NCBI RefSeq assembly: GCF_027887165.1
Contig: NC_077230.1
Location: 262,326,976 to 262,390,975 of the forward strand
Source of the DNA: Monodelphis domestica
Lineage: Eukaryota > Chordata > Mammalia > Didelphimorphia > Didelphidae
Direction of reading: 5' to 3'
DNA: 64,000 bases
Numbering within the stretch: position 1 is the first letter of the stretch; each line of letters starts with the position of its first letter. Under the pieces are notes generated by a model. The model saw only the letters and a list, made by a program, of their open reading frames with translations. It had not been told where the DNA came from and did no database searches. The position numbers and the translations under genes were made by a program. Below are positions 45,575 to 57,585 of the stretch, one piece after another.

Positions 45575-45690
45575 GCCTAGCTGTGATGAATAGATAACTG
45601 TCCTCAGAGTAAGGAAGACTAGGGTTAGAGTCCTACCATTTGACAGATAATGGATTGGCCCTCCTCTCCATTTCAGAGTATTGTTATTCT
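45575..45690 (+). mobile_element. SINE 5' fragment
   Basis: 'agctgtgatgaatagataac' and 'gtaaggaagactagggtta' match a SINE head; the core is lost. Confidence 0.5.
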
Positions 45691-46465
45691 ATGACAATTT
45701 CTCACCTGATCAGGTGGTAAAAAAATAAAAAAATAAAGGCTTTTGACTGGCTGGTGGGTCAGAAATGAATGTGCATTGAAAAGATAAAAACAAGTCAAAA
45801 TTAGTTTTCTCTCTTTCCCCCCCTAGTTATATTCAGATTAAGAAATAAGAACTGATCTTAGCCAGCAGGAAGAGAGACAAAGAACTAGCTTGAATAACTT
45901 CTTGTCAATTATTATGTAATGGGGATTCTTTTTTGGACAGAGACTAGACAAGATGAAGTCTAAGGTCTGTGAATCTATATATTGCTGTGATAGAAGGAAA
46001 ACATTTACTCTAAAAGAAAGAAATATCCCTATCTCCCTCATAGGCATACTTTATTTAACTTATACTGGGTAACTGGGTAATGACTCTTAAAGATGGAAGT
46101 AAGGAGAATAAAAAAATTTATGAAGACAATTGAGACGAAAGTGATCCTAGCCCTCTGGCTCTATCTATATGACACCAAAACACCCACTGTGTTATCACAA
46201 GTCAACTTGTGCTTATTTTTCCAACTGAATAAAATGATTTTTTGTTATGCAAGGTAGGGTTGGTCACACACATCCATAGATAATTTTAAATTGGATTTCA
46301 GAGGCTTGGGGTGACTTTTGATGATTTGGTTGGCTGAAAATTAGCCTCTATGATTCAGAAGAAGATATAACAATAAAGACTGAAAAGGAATGGTCTATAG
46401 GTAGGGAAAGGACCAGGAAAGAAAAAAAAAACTTAAAGAAGAGAGTATCAAGAAGGAAGGGGTGA
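45691..46465. other. No gene; unassigned sequence
   Basis: AT-rich DNA with no recognised content. Confidence 0.4.
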
Positions 46466-46469
46466 TCAA

Positions 46470-46970
46470 CAGTGTCAAAGGCTACAGAAGGGCTGAAAAA
46501 AATGTGGATCAAGAAAATGCCTTAGGATTTGGCAATTAAGAGATAAGTAATACTTTGGAGAGAGTAGTATCAGTGGAATGAAGTTGGAAGCTAGATTGGA
46601 AGGGCTTAAGAAGATAGTGAGAGGAAATTTGAGGCATCTATTGTAGGTGACTTTTTAAAGAAGTTTAGAAACAAAAGGCAGAAGAGATAGAAAAGGAAAG
46701 TTAACAAGAATGAAAGGATCACATAAGAGTTTTTGTTTTGTTTTTGATGATGGGGAAGAGACATGAAAATGTTTGTAAGCATTAGAGAATGATCCTGGAA
46801 ACATAAAGAGAGACTGAAAATAAGTAAATACTGTGGAGATAACAAAGGAGGTGATCTTTTGAAGAAGATGGAATGGAATGGGATTACTTTTATGGGTAGA
46901 AAGGCTAGTCTTATAAAAAGTAAGACCATTTTCATCCTGTGAGATAATGATGGAAATAGTGGCAAAAAAC
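46470..46970 (+). repeat. Fragment of the unnamed old repeat, 3' part
   Basis: 'acagtgtcaaaggctacaga', 'gatttggcaattaagagata' and 'atctattgtaggtgac' agree with a mammal-wide repeat wording of the type 'gtgtcaaaggctgcagag'. Overlapping minus-strand frames of 105 and 122 codons are antisense to it. Confidence 0.55.
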
Positions 46971-46989
46971 ACATGAGTAGTGGGTGAGT

Positions 46990-47150
46990 GGCTGATTGCT
47001 ATTCTTCATACTCAAAGAGGATCAAAATGACTTCACTATGTCAGGGTCAATGTATAGTATGTCTGACTATAGCTGATTAGATAAATACTGCTTGAAAGAC
47101 TCTACCACAGTTAGGGCACAAATAGCGCATATGAGGAATAAGGGAGAAGA
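46990..47150 (+). repeat. Marsupial interspersed repeat, family uncertain
   Basis: 'ttcatactcaaagaggatca', 'aatgacttcactatgtcag' and 'gtctgactatagctgattag' ring as a marsupial repeat, possibly RTE-derived. I cannot name it securely. Confidence 0.4.
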
Positions 47151-47795
47151 GAGAGTTCACAGTGATTGGCCTCAATTTTTTTTTCAAAAATGTATGGTAA
47201 GGATAAGGTCAGGAGATAAAGAGGTACTCTTGGGACAAGATAAGGGAGGTATTTTGAGAATAAAATTCATATCAAGAAGTAGGAGAGCATGGTTGTGGGA
47301 ATAAGGAAAGGATTTTTGGAAAGGTATTTATAAACAAGTTGGGCATCTTGTTAAACACAATTGGGGAAACCTAGATGAAAATTATTCAACTTTATTCAGC
47401 CTTTCCCAGAATTAAGCCCTGAATCTAGGACAAGAATTAAAAAGAAAAAAAATTATCCAAACCCTCCAGGATCTAATTTCTGTCAACCCAAAGTCTTTGA
47501 GGAAGGGACTTCTGAGCCAAAGATTACAACAAGATCAACCAAATGTCCTAGAGTTGAATAGATTAGTTCTTAATTTCTGAAACCCATAACATAGCTCCTG
47601 CTAGAGCACTGAATTAAAATATTATTTAACTGCATTATATCTTATTGACTCTCTAGTTCTTCTCATGTATTTAAGGAGTTTTTTTTTTTTTAAATGAGGT
47701 AAGAAAGATATTGGTAAGATGGCAAGGTGGAAAGGTGATCTAAACTTTGAGCACCATCTCCTTTATTCCTTGTACTGAAATAAAATCCTTCCTCC
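47151..47795. other. No gene; unassigned sequence
   Basis: Contains a T-run at about 47681-47692. No coding content. Confidence 0.4.
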
Positions 47796-47799
47796 AAAG

Positions 47800-48500
47800 G
47801 GAAGTGGATTGTTTGGGAAAAGGCTAGATGGATGGGAGATGAGGAAACACCCAACTAGGGACCTCCCCAGGGCCAGCAAAGCACAAACCCTTGGGCTTTT
47901 GAAAAACCAAGTTTATTTTGATAATTTGGGTAAAAGGGAAAGGTTAGGAAAGGTCCTAAACTACAGATCTAAACTCAGACCCACCTTCTAGGCACTTCAC
48001 AGAGGTACTCTTTGTTGCCTCTGTAGGCCTTACCTATCTACTCCCTCCTTTTACCTAAAACCCCAAAATGCTATCTGACTATCTGCTAACCTAATTACCC
48101 AGATTGTCTTTAAGAAGTCTAAGAAAACAGGACTCACTAGTAGCCTGAATTCCCTCTCAAGCCTGGGTTTGCTTCCTAGGTAACACAGAGTCTTAGGTGA
48201 CAAAACCTTGGGATTACCGTAGCCAAGTGGTCTTTGACTGGTCAGACAGGTGAATCTCAGTACTTCAGGGAAAAGCAGGTCTCCTCTGAGGTAGATTTCC
48301 CACCCAGGAATATCCAAATCTTTCCACAAGATCAGGATTTCCAGGGTATATCAGAGAAACACTCCTTACCAGCTCAGTCAAAACCTAGATCCAGAGTGAC
48401 AGTTAAAACCAGTCAAATCCCTTCTTCTCCTTCCAGAATCTTTCCCCTCAGGGCTTATATCCAAATTCTCCTCCTTTCCTCTTAAAGACAATCTATGAAT
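47800..48500 (-). mobile_element. Probable endogenous-retrovirus LTR fossil
   Basis: A block of higher GC than its neighbours with wording I associate with an opossum retroviral LTR: 'ggtaacacagagtcttaggt', 'cttcagggaaaagcaggtc' and 'cagggcttatatccaaattc'. On the minus strand an AATAAA-type signal lies near 47910. No internal retroviral part is seen, so a solo LTR is likely. Ends, family and age are not secure; it looks diverged. Confidence 0.4.
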
Positions 48501-49755
48501 TTTTTCTCTATCCCTTACTTACATTCCTACAGTAACTTAGACAAGCTAAGTCAAACCTTTGCTTCTTCTAGGTCCTGTAGATATTTTCTATTAGATCTGT
48601 CAACATCAAATTCATTCCTTAATTTGGCAACAGGTATTTGCTAAATCTCTTTTGTGTGCTCCTAACAGTACTAATCACATTTAGAAAGTATTCAAGGGTC
48701 AAATCCTTGGCCAAAGGCATAGGCCCTATTGATAATTGATTAATCTTTTTTTTTAACCAACTAACACTTTAATATAAATAGGAGTAAATAGTAAATTAAT
48801 ATTTTACCCTCTCAAGCTTATCAAGTAAATCCATAAAAAAGGGAAAAAGTTCAAGTATGTTCTCTTCTTAACTCATGAGTCACATTAACTACTAATGACA
48901 AGAATATGGGGGGGGGAATAGTGAGGATAAGCTAAGCTATTATATGGAATTTAGTAGAAGGACAATATATTATTGGCCTTTTCTGACTGAGTTCCCCATC
49001 CATTAACTTTATCCTATGTGATTTCTTCCCCCAGCATAGAATTTGCAGCTAAATCAAGAGGGTCATAGATTTAAAGAAAGGGACCTTACAGGTCATCTAG
49101 GACAATCTCCTCCATTTTATTGGTTAAGAATTTATTTCTTTATTAATTAAAATAATCTTACTTAATAAAGCAAAAACATTTGAGCACATATTTAGGATCA
49201 CCTTAAAGCAGTCGGTATTGATGTAGGAAATTAATATAGTTATTTATTTGAAAAGGATTAACAAAAAGTAGCCATTACTCTCTCCACATCTCTCTGATCT
49301 CAAAATGGACTTCCAAAATATATTCTCCCAAGTATATGGATTTTTTTCTATTCTAAGTTATGGTTTCTTCATCATCAAATTTTACTTATGAAAAAGCAGC
49401 ATTACACCAAGTCTTGGAATTTGGAGCAACCTAATATTAGTTATCCTCAGTTTCTTTCATATGCCATAAAATGACTTCCTTGGGGTTGTTGTTATTAGTC
49501 TTATTCAAAGCAATGTTTTTCAATATGTATGATAAAAGATTCTTCCAAGGGTTCCAATTCTACCACCATGGACCTGGGTCTGCCACAGGGAGTTCAGGTT
49601 TACAAGACCTCAAAGGATCTAATATATCCATTTACAGAGGTTTCCACATATTTTGTTGGCTTGGCTCATGAAACATAGGCAGTTGTATGAGTTTAGTTTT
49701 ATTTTTAATTCCTTAAATAATGTCTACATTACATCACTCTCCTTCTCAAAAGCTA
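48501..49755. other. No gene; unassigned, with one MIR trace
   Basis: A MIR fragment at about 49070-49125 ('gaccttacaggtcatctagg'). Otherwise AT-rich DNA; the last 100 bases ('cattacatcactctccttct') may be an L2 fragment that continues after the L1 at 56538. Confidence 0.45.
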
Positions 49756-49769
49756 CCAATGGCTCCTTA
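49756..49769 (+). repeat. Left target-site duplication of the full-length L1
   Basis: 'ccaatggctcctta' is identical to 56524-56537. Confidence 0.92.
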
Positions 49770-50188
49770 TTTTTTATTTTAATTTTATTTAATTAGTCAA
49801 TTTAAAACATTTTTCCTTGGTTACAGGAATCATATTCTTTCCCTCTCATCACCCCAACCCTTCCCGTATCTTACACACAATTCCACTGGGTTTTACACGT
49901 GTCCTTGATCAGAACCTATTTCCATGTTGTTGATATTTGCAATAGGATGATCATTTAAAGTCTATATCCCCAATCATATCCCCATTGCCCCATATAACCA
50001 ATCAGTTGTTTTTCTTTGGTGTTTGTATTTCCACGGTTTTTCCTCTGAATATGGATAGTGTTCTTTCTCATAAATCCCTCCAAATTGTTCTGGATCACTG
50101 CATTGCCACTAATGGAGAAGTCTATTACATTTGATTGTACCACAGTGTATCAGTCTCTGTGTATAATGTTCTTCTGGATCTGTTCCTC

Positions 50189-53100
50189 TCACTCTGTGTC
50201 AGTTCCTGAAGGGTCACTCCAGTTCATATTGTACTCCTCCAGTTCATTATTCCTTTGGGCACAATAGTATTCCATCACCAACATATACCACAATTTGTTC
50301 AGCCATTCCCAAATCGAAGGGCATCCCCTCATTTTCCAATTTTTTTTTTACCAACACAAAGAGCATAGCTATGAATATCCTTATAAAAGTCTTTTTCCTT
50401 ATTATCTCTTTGGGGTACAAATCCAGTAGTACTATGGCTGGATCAAAAGGCAGACAATCTTTTAGCACCCTTTGGGCATAGTTCCAAATTGCCCTCCAGA
50501 ATATTTGGATCAATTCACAACTCCATCAGCAATGAATTAATGTCCTGACTTTGCCACATCCCCTCCAACATTCATTACTTTCCATTGCTGTCATGTTAGC
50601 AAATCTGCTAGATGAGAGGTAATACCTAATAGTTGTTTTGATTTGCATCTCTCTGATTATAAGAGATTTAGAACACTTCTTCATGTGTTTAAAAATAGTT
50701 TTGATTTCTTTAACGGATAACTGCCTATTCATGTCCCCTGCCCATTTACCAATTGGAGAATGACTTGATTTTTTTTTGTACAATTGATGTAGCTCTTTAT
50801 AAATTTGAGTTATTAGACCTTTGTCAGAGGTTTTTATTATGAAAATTGTTTCCCAATTTGTTGTTTCCCTTCTAATTTTGGTTGCACTGGTTTTGTTTGT
50901 ACAAAACCTTTTTAATTTAATGTAATAAAAATTATTTATTTTACATTTTGTAATTTTTTTCTAAGTCTTGATTGGTCTTAAAATCTTTCCTTTCCCAAAA
51001 ATCTCACATGTATACTACTCTGTGTTCACCTAATTTACTTATAGTTTCCTTCTTTATATTCAAATCATTCATCCTTTCTGAGTTTATCCTGGGGTATGGT
51101 GTGAGATGTTGATCCAAACCCAATCTCTCTCATATTGTCCACCAATTTTCTCAGCAGATTTTATCAAATAGTGGATTTTTGTCCCAAAGGCTCCAATCTT
51201 TGGGTTTATCACAGACTGTCTTGGTCTTGCTGAGGTCACTTACCCCAAGTCTATCCCACTGATCCTCCCTCCTGTCTCTTAGCCAACACCATATTGTTCT
51301 GATGACTACTGCTTTATAGTACAGTTTGAGATCTGATACTGCTAGGCCACCTTCCTTCAAATTTTTTTTCATTATATCCCTGGATATCCTTGAACTTTTG
51401 TTCTTCCAAATGAACTTTGTTATGTTTTTTTTTTCTAATTAAATGAAAAAGTTTTTTGGTAGTTCGATAGGTATGGCACAAAATAAGTAAATAAGTTTGA
51501 GTAGGATTGTCATTTTTATTATGTTAGTTTGTCCTACCCATGAGCAATTAATGTTTTTTTCCAACTATTTAGTTCTAATTTTAATTGTGTGGAAATTGTT
51601 TTGTAGTTGTGTTCATATAGTTCCTGGGTTTGTCTTGGCAGATATATTACTAAGTATTTTACATTGTCTACGATGATTTTAAATGGAATTTCTCTTTCTA
51701 ATTCTTGCTGCTGAGATGTGTTGGAAATATATAGAAATACTGATGACTTATGTGGGATTATTTTGTAACCTGCCACTTTGCTAAAGTTGTTGATTATTTC
51801 TACAAGCTTTTTAATCGATTCTCCAGGATTCTTTCAGTAGACCATCATATCATCTGCAAAGAGTGATAGCTTGGTCTCCTCATTGCCTATTTTAATACCT
51901 TCAATTTCTTTTTCTTCTCTAATTGCTACTGCTAGTGTTTCTAGTACAATGTTAAATAATAGAGCTGATAATGGGCATCCTTGTTTCACTCCTGATCTTA
52001 TTGGGAAGGCTTCTAGTTTATCCCGATTGCAGATGCTATTTGCTGATGGTTTTAGATATATACTGTTTATTATTTTTAGGAAAGGCCCTTCTATTCCTAT
52101 GCTTTCTAGTGTTTTCAATAGGAATGAGTACTGTATTTTGTCAAAGGCTTTTTCTGTGTCTATTGAGATAATCATATGATTTTTATTGGTTTGCTTGCTG
52201 ATATGATCAATTATGTGGATGATTTAACTAATATTGAACCATCATTGCATTCCTAATATAAATCCCAGCTGATTATAATGAATAACCCTTGTGATGACTT
52301 GCTGGAGTCTTTTTCCTAGTATTCTATTTAAGATTTTGCATCTATGTTCATTAGGAATATTGGTCTATAGTTTTCTTTCTCTATTTTTGACCTGCCTGGC
52401 TTTGGAATCCATACCATATTTGTGTCATAAAAGGAATTTGGTAGAACTCCTTCTTTGATTCTGTCAAATAATTTGTATAATATTGGCTATTAGTTGTTCT
52501 TTGAATGTTTGATTGAATTCATTTGTGAATCCATCTGGGCCTAGGGATTTTTTCTTAGGGAGTTCTTTGATGACTTGTTCAATTTCTTTTTCTGATATGA
52601 GATTGTTTAGGTAGTCTATTTTTCCTCTGTTAGTCTAGGCAATTTATATTTTTGTAAATATTCATCCATATCACCTAGATTGCCATATTTATTATCATAT
52701 AATTAGGCATAATAGTTTTTTTTATGATAGCCTTAATTTCTTCTTCATTAGAGGTGAGGTCTCCCTTTTCATCTTGGATAATGTCAATTTGGTTTTCTTA
52801 TTTCCTTTTTACAATTAGATTGACTAGTACTTTGTCTATTTTATTTGTTTTTTTTTTCAGAGTAACAGCTTCTGGTCTTACTTATTAAATCAATAATTCC
52901 TTGATTTTCAGTTTTATTAATTTTTCCTTTAATTTTTAGAATCCCTAATTTAGTTTTCATCTGAGGAATTTTAATTGGTTCACTTTCTAGATTTTTTTAA
53001 TTTGCATACCCAATTCATTGACCTCTGCCCTCCCTAATTTGTTAATATATGAATCAAGGATATAAATTTTCCCCTAAGTACTGTTTTGGCTGCATCCCAT

Positions 53101-54000
53101 AAATTTTGAAAGGATGTCTCATCATTGTCATTTTCGTCAAGAAAATTATTAATTATTTCTATGATTTGTTCTTTTACTGATTTTGGAGAATCATATTATT
53201 TAATTTCTAATTAACTTTTGATTTGCCTCTCCACGTATGCTTACTAATTATTATTTTATTGCATTGTGATCTGAAAATGTTGCATTTATTATTTCTGCTC
53301 TTTTGAACTTGTTTGCAATGTTTTTATGCCCTACTACATGGTCAATCTTTGTGAATTTACCATGTGATGCTGAAAAGAAGGTGTATTCCTTTTTGTCCCT
53401 ATTTATTTTTCTCCATATATCTACTAACTATAATTATTCTAAGATTCCATTCACTTCTCTTCCTTCTTTCTTAGATATTTTTGGTTTGATTTATCTAGTT
53501 CTAATAGAGGAAAGTTCAGGTCTCCCACTAGTATAGTTTTTCTATTTCATCCTTGAGCTCCACTAGTTTTTCCTTTAGAAATTTGGATGCTATGCCATTT
53601 GGTGCATATATGTTGAGTACTGATATTTCCTCATTGTCTACAGTGCCTTTTATTATGATGTAATTAACTTCCCTATCTCTTTTAACTAGATCTATTTTTA
53701 TTTTGGCTTTGCCAGATATCATGAATGTGACTCCTGCCTTCTTTTCCTCAGTTGATGCTCCATCCACTTACCTTCACCATGTGAGTGTCTACCTTCCTAA
53801 TGTGTGTTCCAAATAGACAACATATGGTAGGATTTTGTTTTCTAATCCACTCTGCTCTTTGCTTTCATTTTATGGGTGAGTTCATTCCATTCACATTCAG
53901 AGTTATGATTACCAGATGTGTATTTACCAACATTTTGATTTCTACTACTCCTCCTGCCCTTTCTTCTTTCACTACTTCCTTCTACACCAGTGTTTTGTTT
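50189..54000 (-). pseudogene. L1 ORF2 (endonuclease-reverse transcriptase), degraded
   Basis: From N to C on the minus strand: an endonuclease segment at 53528-53767 with KKAGVTFMISGKAKI and EEISVLNIYAPNG; reverse transcriptase at 51834-52175 with [14 protein letters not shown] (motif A), [15 protein letters not shown] (motif B) and intact catalytic FADD (51849-51860); a later segment YYKAVVIRTIWCW (51151-51372); the cysteine region HMKKCSKSL...ECWRGCG...LIHC (50526-50783); and the tail FDPAIVLLDLYPKEI (50247-50513). The ends of these frames show at least five interruptions. The stop is near 50189. Confidence 0.9.
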
Positions 54001-54418
54001 TTAATCAGTCCCCCTATTTCCCACCCTTATTTTGCTTCCCTTTCTACCCCCCTCCATTCTTATTCCCCTCTTATTTTTCTTTAGGTCTTTTTTATCTACT
54101 CCCCACCCTCTCCTTCCTTTGTATTGTTTCCCTCCTAACCAGTCCATTTGTTTCCCTTCTACTTCTCTATGAGGCTCAAATCAATTCTCTGTCCAAATGG
54201 ATCTGATTGTTCTTCCCTCTTTGAGTCAATTTCAATGCAGGTAAGAACTATTTCCTGTCTCCAACCTCTTTACCCTTCCAGTGTATTGGTGTACTCCCCT
54301 ACTCCTGCCATGTGCTTCTTTATGATATATAAATTTAACCCATTTTGTTTTTTTTTCCCATTTCTGTTGGTAACCTCTTTTTTTAACTCTACTTATATAA
54401 ATGCTTATATTCATGTGC

Positions 54419-54435
54419 ATACACACACACACACA

Positions 54436-54488
<53 letters not shown>

Positions 54489-54489
54489 G
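54419..54489 (+). repeat. (CA)n-(TA)n microsatellite between L1 ORF1 and ORF2
   Basis: A CA run with one TA break, ending in (AT)n. Frames through it are artefacts. Confidence 0.95.
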
Positions 54490-54785
54490 TCTTGGCATTT
54501 CATCCTATACCATTTGTCACTATTCCCTCTAAGTATAATTCTTCTAGCTACCTAGATGATAATAACAATTTTTAAGAGTTATCAATATCCTCTTTTTTTG
54601 TAGAGATAAAATCATTCTGACTTATTGTGTCCCTTAAAAATAATTGTTGGGGTTTTTTTTGTTATTTTGTTATTGTTTTCCCCCCCTTTCTTAATTACCT
54701 TTTGGTGATTCTCTTGAGTTCTGTGTTTGGACATGAAATTTTCTGTTCAAGTCCTGTCTTTTCTTTATGAATGCTTGGAAGTCTT

Positions 54786-55560
54786 CTATTTTATTAAATG
54801 ACCATACTTTCCCCGCAAGAATATAGTCAGTTTTGATGGGTAGTTGATTCTTGGTTGTAGATCTAGTTTCCTTGCTTTCCGGAATATCATGTTCTGTGCC
54901 TTTAGGTCCTTCAGTGTAGATGCAGCCAGATCCTGTTTTTTCCTAACTGTAGTTACATGGTGTCTAAATAACTTCTTCTTAGCAGCTTGTAATAGTTTTT
55001 TTTCCTTGGTCTGGTAGTTCTTGAATTCGTCTATTACATTCCTGGGTGGTGTCAGTTGGGGATTAAGTATAGGAGGTGATCTGTGGATTCTTTCAATCTC
55101 CACTTTTCCCTCTTGCTCTAGAATGTCAGTGCAGTTTTTTCTTGGATAATTTCCTATAGAATGATGTCCAGCCTTTTTATTTTGTCATGATCTTCTGGTA
55201 GTCCAGTGATTCTTAAGTTGTCTCTGATAGACCTGTTTTCTCCATCTTCTGTTTTGTGGATGAGGTGTTTCATATTTTCCTCAATTTTTTTCATTCTTTT
55301 GATTTTGAATTATAGTTTCCTGCTGCTTTGTGAAGTCATTTGCTACTAGTTGTTGGATTCTAGTTTTTAAAGCCTGAATTTCATCCCTGGCTTTTTGGTC
55401 ATCCTTCTTCTTCTGATCTTTCATCTCCTTTGCCTCATTTTCAAGCTGATTAATTTTTGCTTTTAAGACACTACTTTTCTGTTTTCAGGTGATTTATTTT
55501 GTGTTTAAGTGCTTTTTTCAGTTGTCTTCAGCCTCTCTTAATTGTTTTTGGAATTGTATT
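54786..55560 (-). pseudogene. L1 ORF1 (RNA-binding protein), degraded
   Basis: The open minus-strand frame 54786-55103 encodes the ORF1p RNA-recognition/C-terminal part: EIERIHRSPP, then TPPRNVIDEFKNYQTKEK, LLQAAKKK, DLAASTLKDLKAQNMIFRKA, LDLQPRINYPSKL. Codons for Lys/Glu/Leu-rich coiled coil lie upstream to about 55560 in other frames. ORF1p forms trimers that coat L1 RNA. It ends before the ORF1/ORF2 gap. Confidence 0.88.
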
Positions 55561-56515
55561 TTGAGTTCTTCCAAAGCCTGTGTCTAATTTGCTGGAGTTT
55601 CTATGTTTTTGCTTGGTATACCTTGATCCTCCCCTGTTCCATTTGCTCTTTGTTCATTGCCTGGATAGAAGCTGTCGATTGTAATTTCTTTCTTCTTTTT
55701 CTGTTGTTTACTGATATTTTTCCCCTTCTTCCCCCCCCCACCTGCCCTCCCCCATAGTTGCCTGTAGTCTTTCTCCTCTCATTATGTGTTGGATCTGTGG
55801 GTTTGGGCTGTTCTGTCCTGAAGTGTCTTCTTCTCTGTTCTGGTGATTGATTAGGCTAGTCAGATCTTCCCTGGCTGACAGCAGAAGCTGAAAAGAGTTG
55901 GGCTTCCCACTCTGTTGTCAAGGTGGTTGCCTGTAATTTATTGTATTTTTTGCCCTTGGAGCTTAGTCAGCAAGACTCTCAGATTAGTCTGTGGGGGAGG
56001 GGTGTTAGAGCTTGAGATTGCCTTCCCTCTGAAGACTCTGAAGGAGTTTATCCACAAAGCTGGATGTGCCCTGAGGCCAAAACCTTGAGAAGGAGGGGGG
56101 GCAAGATGGAGCATCTTGGCTGTGACTAGACTGCCTGCTCTGTGTTTCTCCTCCAGATGCCTCTACACCTCTTGTGTTCTATGCCCTAAGCCAGTCACAG
56201 CTTTGCCAGCAATGTACTCTCTCTGGACTAGAGCCCTTGTCCACCCAGAGAGTCCAGCCACTGCTGGAAGCTCAGTGCTGTAGGTGGGGAAGGGGTCCTG
56301 GGACCTTCCTTCTTCCTTCCCCTTAAATCTGCATGTTCTAGAATTCAGGCTATGTAGAGACATACCTTTTAAGTTGGGTCCAGGAGGAGAGTTCCCTAGT
56401 TCTGTCCTGTTGTTAGATTTGGTTTCCAGTCCCCTGGAAGCATTGTATTTTTGCTTGGTGAGGAAGGGTTTAAAGAGGAAATTGCTGCTGTCTCTAAGCC
56501 ACCATCTTGACCCCC
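55561..56515 (-). promoter_or_regulatory. L1 5' UTR (internal promoter region)
   Basis: GC-richer than the ORFs, as expected of an L1 5' UTR. On the minus strand the first bases read 'ggggtcaagatggtggctta', placing a YY1-type CAAGATGG (56502-56509) next to the start, as in other mammalian L1 promoters. A second YY1-type core in a short palindrome lies at 56102-56118. Confidence 0.7.
56102..56118. promoter_or_regulatory. Palindromic YY1-type core
   Basis: 'caagatggagcatcttg' is a perfect 7-bp inverted repeat (caagatg/catcttg) around a 3-base spacer, giving an AAGATG core on both strands. Confidence 0.5.
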
Positions 56516-56523
56516 AAAAAAAG

Positions 56524-56537
56524 CCAATGGCTCCTTA
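56524..56537 (+). repeat. Right target-site duplication of the full-length L1
   Basis: 'ccaatggctcctta', exact match to 49756-49769. Confidence 0.92.
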
Positions 56538-56765
56538 CTGCCTTTTGTATTGTCTAATCTTTTCTCTCTGGGTGGATTTTAAAGCTGCCTATCATCTACT
56601 CACAGTCTATGTATCTAAGTTTAAATCCTATTTTGGCCAAGAAATCTCTTTTAGCTCTACAAAAGCTATAGAGTTTCCAAGTTCCATTAAAAAAGTTAGT
56701 CTCATTTTTTATAGCAATAACAACAAACAACACTGAATGAAGCACTGAAAAAGATACAAAGTGTA
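56538..56765 (+). other. No gene; probable L2-type LINE remnant
   Basis: Together with the sequence left of the L1 ('caaaagctaccaatggctcc'), 'ccttttgtattgtctaatct' resembles the L2 wording 'aatggctccccattgcc'. The L1 thus seems to have inserted into an old L2. Confidence 0.4.
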
Positions 56766-56781
56766 GAAAATACAAGGTCTC

Positions 56782-57177
56782 GCAGAACCAGGAGAACATT
56801 GTACACAGAGACTGAAACACTGTGGTATAATCGAACGTAATGGACTTCTCCATTTGTGGCAGTGTAATGTCCCTGAACAATCTGCAGGGATCTAGGAGAA
56901 AAACACTATCCACAAGCAGAGGACAAACTGTGGGAGTGGAAACACCGAGGAAAAGCAACTGCTTGACTACGGCAGTTGAGGGGACATGTCTGAGAAGAGA
57001 CTCTAAATAAACACTCTGATGCAAATACTAACAACATGGCAAAGGGTTAGAATCAAGAACACATGTGATATCCAGTGGAATCACGCGTCGGCTAAGGGGG
57101 GGAGGAAAAGAAACTGATCTTTGTCTCTAATGAATAATGCTTGGAAATGATCAAATAAAATATTATTTAAAAAAAAA
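56782..57177 (+). mobile_element. Short L1 3' UTR insertion with target duplication
   Basis: Starts 'gcagaaccaggagaacattg' and ends in an A-run; it aligns along its length with 59680-60100. Flanks 56766-56781 ('gaaaatacaaggtctc') and 57179-57194 agree at 14 of 16 bases. Severe 5' truncation (396 bases). Confidence 0.88.
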
Positions 57178-57194
57178 GAAAAATATAAGGTCTC

Positions 57195-57585
57195 TATTGA
57201 CCTATAGCTTATAGTCCAGAAGAGGAATAAGATCCCCTTCAAGTTGCTAGAATATATATGAAAATATATATAATAAATGATAAGACATGAGAACTGCAGT
57301 AGGGAAGGACAAAGTAATAGGGAAGGTTACTATCAATGTGTGCATGTGTTTGGGCAGAAAACAGGTGGTGAGGAGGGAAACCACTTTGTTCCCCTGTTAT
57401 GACATGTATGTCATCCTTCCATGCTTTATGGCTATTTGTATATTTATAGTATCTCCCCTATTAAGGTATAATTTCCATGATGTTAGGAACTCCATCCAAT
57501 GCCTAAGCACAGAGCCTTGCAAAGAGCAGAACTTCTCCTCTGTCCCTCCTTTGGACAGAATCCATCCAGGCTGTTTGGGTATAGG
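57195..57585. other. No gene; unassigned, L2-like trace
   Basis: 'ccatccaatgcctaagcaca' could be a worn L2/MIR 3' end. Frames on both strands show no family resemblance. The pseudogene that follows may extend slightly into this part. Confidence 0.4.

Larger units (their letters stand above)
49770..56523 (-). mobile_element. Near full-length L1 with both ORFs and 5' UTR
   Basis: The 6.75-kb element runs from a T-rich tail at 49770 to a 5' end at about 56515, bracketed by a 14-bp target duplication. On the minus strand it has 5' UTR (about 55560-56515), ORF1 (about 54790-55560), ORF2 (about 50189-54000) and 3' UTR (49770-50188). A (CA)n/(TA)n expansion sits between ORF1 and ORF2. Coding frames are broken many times, so it cannot move, but all domains remain recognisable and it is the youngest-looking long L1 here. 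Confidence 0.93.

Noticed and set aside
46606-46974. Two overlapping minus-strand frames of 105 and 122 codons
   Set aside because: Antisense to the unnamed old repeat; F/S/L-rich composition.
54148-54555. 135-codon plus-strand frame with His/Thr runs
   Set aside because: Antisense L1 sequence plus the (CA)n repeat.
56284-57024. Frames of 150 (plus) and 142 (minus) codons
   Set aside because: They straddle the L1 5' end, old L2 and an L1 3' UTR insertion, so no single origin is coding in that sense.
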